A program made the translations under genes and the position numbers. The notes beneath the pieces are model-generated. The model saw only the letters and a program-made list of their open reading frames with translations, had not been told where the DNA came from and made no database searches. A DNA stretch of 8,465 nucleotides from an uncultured Prevotella sp. GTDB taxonomy: Bacteria; Bacteroidota; Bacteroidia; Bacteroidales; Bacteroidaceae. Position 1 is the first letter of the stretch; each line of letters starts with the position of its first letter. The stretch spans positions 1-8,465 of the forward strand of contig CAMBBY010000030.1 in the NCBI GenBank assembly GCA_945863825.1. Reading direction: 5' to 3'. Positions 6,963 to 8,465 of this stretch are shown here, in pieces.

Positions 6963-8219
6963 CTATCTGTTGTTACGGTTCTTCTCCTTTGAATTGATCA
7001 GATAGACCTGTGTGCCATACTTCACCTTGACCTTGTTCTTCCTGATGTTCTTGGAAATGGCATTGGTGGTCTTCTGATAAGCGTTCTGAATGGCTTGCAT
7101 TCCCCATCGTCCGAATGACGACCCACTGCTTGAACCATCATTGAGGTTCATGCTCTGACTCATGGCTCCACTGGCAATGTCCTGGGAGGTTTCTCTGAAT
7201 GAGCTTCTTGGCACATACAGACCTTCCAATCCGTCAGTGTCATAGAGGGAAAGATTTACCTTGATGAGTTCATCATTATATAGTATACTCTTGACAGTTC
7301 CTTTGACACGTTGCTGACTGAAACCGCTCATCGTGCAATAAAGGTAGCTTCCTGCCTGTATGGTTCGCTCACCAATGTCAATGTCATCGAGCAGTCGAAG
7401 TCGTACTCTGCTACCATCCACAGCCTTGATGTCTTCATCGACAATTGCCTTGATGAGTTTATGTTCTGGCTCGTTGGTGGTAATGGTATTGAAGTACTCT
7501 GATGTTTCCTTCTGCTTCTTTACAACCTCTTCTGCCTTGGCTTCCTCGGCGATTTCGGTTACAGCATTCTCATTCGTAGTGACATTGGCTTCTATCTCCT
7601 CGTCTTTGATGTTTGCTTCAATGCTCTGTCGTGCCTTTGTTCCTGCATTGGCTGATGCATCTTCAAAGTCATTCATAGCACCATTGGCTTGACGGAGTCC
7701 TTCCTGACGTGCCTCGGCAAGGGCTTTGCGAAGATTCTCCAGTGTCTGCTCTTCTTCCTCTGTATTACCTCGGCTTCGGTCATTGCCCAGAGGATTATCC
7801 TTCTCCTGCTGGTCTTTGATCTGTTGCTGAATCTGTCGTAGTCGTTCAAGAGAGGCTTGGGCCTCGCTACTGCTCTGATCCATGGCTGCCAACTCTGCAT
7901 CGCTATACTGTGACTCATAGCTTTCCTTGGTGTCTTCTGCCGTTCGTTCGATGTTCTCTACAGCTGACTTGTCTTTAATCTTACCGAAGTCATTGAGCAT
8001 GTTCGAGTACTTATCTCCAATGCCATCACCCTTAATATGGGCTTCAGGCAGTTTGTCTTTATAGTATTCCGTGGTTTCAAGTTTCGAGTTATCGACATCT
8101 GCCTTCTCCGTATTGAAGAGTCTGATGACGAAATAACCACAGAAGAGCAAAGGGATGTATATGACAAGGGGTATCATATACTTCGGTTGCCGAAAGTTAA
8201 TCTTTTCTGTAAGCTTCAT
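6963..8219 (-). CDS. traM: Conjugative transposon protein TraM (VirB10-like)
   Basis: A 418-residue inner-membrane-anchored protein. It has a single transmembrane helix at residues 15-34 (MIPLVIYIPLLFCGYFVIRLF). A long, low-complexity, Gln/Glu/Ala-rich periplasmic linker with coiled-coil character follows (about 105-245, including LERLRQIQQQIKDQQEK). A globular C-terminal domain spans about 258-408. The domain carries the family pattern VRLRLLDDI...AGSYLYCTMSGF...RVKGTVKSI...VNLSLYDTDGLEGLYVPRSSFRE and ends KVKYGTQVYLINSK. This is the layout of VirB10-type proteins, which link inner and outer membrane in type IV secretion. Its start overlaps the traL-like stop by 23 bases, and its stop is 5 bases from the next gene. 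Confidence 0.9.
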   Translation of the reverse strand: MKLTEKINFRQPKYMIPLVIYIPLLFCGYFVIRLFNTEKADVDNSKLETTEYYKDKLPEAHIKGDGIGDKYSNMLNDFGKIKDKSAVENIERTAEDTKESYESQYSDAELAAMDQSSSEAQASLERLRQIQQQIKDQQEKDNPLGNDRSRGNTEEEEQTLENLRKALAEARQEGLRQANGAMNDFEDASANAGTKARQSIEANIKDEEIEANVTTNENAVTEIAEEAKAEEVVKKQKETSEYFNTITTNEPEHKLIKAIVDEDIKAVDGSRVRLRLLDDIDIGERTIQAGSYLYCTMSGFSQQRVKGTVKSILYNDELIKVNLSLYDTDGLEGLYVPRSSFRETSQDIASGAMSQSMNLNDGSSSGSSFGRWGMQAIQNAYQKTTNAISKNIRKNKVKVKYGTQVYLINSKEKNRNNR

Positions 8220-8421
8220 ATTCTTCTATTCTTTGGGGTGTTTGACTTTTCTTGATGGGTGAATCAATATATTGGTTCTCTTTCTGATGATGGCGTTCCA
8301 TAATCAGTTCCTGTTCCTGTCGCTCTATGGCTGAAGCAGGATGGTGCTGATACTGGACTGCCGTGCACATTCTGTACAAATTGAGACTGACACTGAACAG
8401 TACAAATCCGAAGACTAATGC
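8197..8421 (-). CDS. traL: TraL-like conjugative transposon protein, 3' part
   Basis: The genomic part is 74 residues in an open frame entering from the right. It starts ALVFGFVLFSVSLNLYRM, a transmembrane helix at the edge. A hydrophilic, Gln/Glu/His-rich tail ending EYEAYRKD follows, then a stop at 8197-8199. A short membrane protein with one helix immediately before traM fits TraL (DUF3989-type) of CTnDOT-like operons. The missing N-terminus would be about 20-40 residues. The frame appears to continue to 8436 with a GTG start, but those residues (YKRQ) are encoded by sequencing adapter, so no true start is present here. The assignment rests mainly on position and topology. Confidence 0.65.
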   Translation of the reverse strand, partial: ALVFGFVLFSVSLNLYRMCTAVQYQHHPASAIERQEQELIMERHHQKENQYIDSPIKKSQTPQRIEEYEAYRKD

Positions 8422-8465
8422 CTGTCTCTTATACACATCTGACGCTGCCGACGATACTCCTTGTG
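8422..8465. other. Nextera (Tn5) sequencing adapter with i5 index, not genomic
   Basis: Bases 8422-8440 are the Tn5 mosaic end CTGTCTCTTATACACATCT, followed at 8441-8454 by GACGCTGCCGACGA. Together they are the exact reverse complement of the Nextera Read 1 transposase adapter. Bases 8455-8462 (TACTCCTT) occupy the i5 slot; the reverse complement AAGGAGTA is, from memory, the S507/N507 index. GTG at 8463-8465 begins the P5 sequence. This is read-through from a short library insert that was left in the contig. Confidence 0.98.

Noticed and set aside
7360..7692. 110-codon plus-strand Ser-rich ORF
   Set aside because: It is antisense to the Gln/Glu/Ala-rich linker of TraM. Its low complexity simply mirrors that region.
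8422..8440. Tn5/IS50 mosaic end that could be read as the terminus of a mobile element
   Set aside because: It continues directly into the Nextera Read 1 adapter, an index and P5, so it is library-derived.

Overview
The window looks like part of a conjugative transposon (ICE) from a gut-type Bacteroidales bacterium (Prevotella/Segatella, Bacteroides or a relative). The evidence is the run of Bacteroidetes-specific transfer proteins (TraL-, TraM-, TraN- and TraO-like), a VirD4-type coupling protein of the Bacteroidetes form, a promoter element resembling the Bacteroidetes TAnnTTTG box, and the near absence of strong Shine-Dalgarno sequences. Genus assignment is inference only.

Layout. Plus strand, left: the 3' end of an M23 (LytM-type) peptidoglycan endopeptidase (3-398), then a 47-residue membrane peptide (406-549). 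A 227-base intergenic stretch follows, with a candidate promoter and short inverted repeats. Next is a two-gene unit of an AAA_14/DUF4143-like ATPase (777-1952) and a 79-residue helicase-associated-domain protein (1966-2205). A hairpin at 2212-2255 separates these genes from the convergent minus-strand operon. That operon reads from the right edge leftwards: traL-like 3' end, traM (VirB10-like), an unrecognised Trp-rich 115-residue protein, traN (VirB9-like), traO, a lipoprotein with a DUF1566/fibrobacter-type C-terminus, and the T4CP. Gaps are small (5, 18 and 14 bases), or the genes overlap (23 bases at traL/traM, one base at lipoprotein/T4CP), as expected of one transcript. TraL, TraM and TraN should belong to the envelope-spanning type IV secretion channel, TraO and the lipoprotein to the outer envelope, and the T4CP should feed DNA into the channel. 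The M23 enzyme would open the peptidoglycan.

The coupling protein gene is broken twice: an in-frame TAA at 3185-3187 and a one-base insertion at 2919-2920, which together separate Walker A from Walker B. If both are real, this copy cannot transfer itself without help.

The last 44 bases (8422-8465) are not genomic. They are the Nextera/Tn5 adapter, an 8-base i5 index and the start of P5. The biological sequence ends at 8421, and the apparent start codon of the rightmost ORF is adapter-derived. I see no strong case for a wholly new system. The best candidates for unexplored biology are the ATPase plus HA-protein cargo pair, the orphan 115-residue protein and the transfer-operon lipoprotein.
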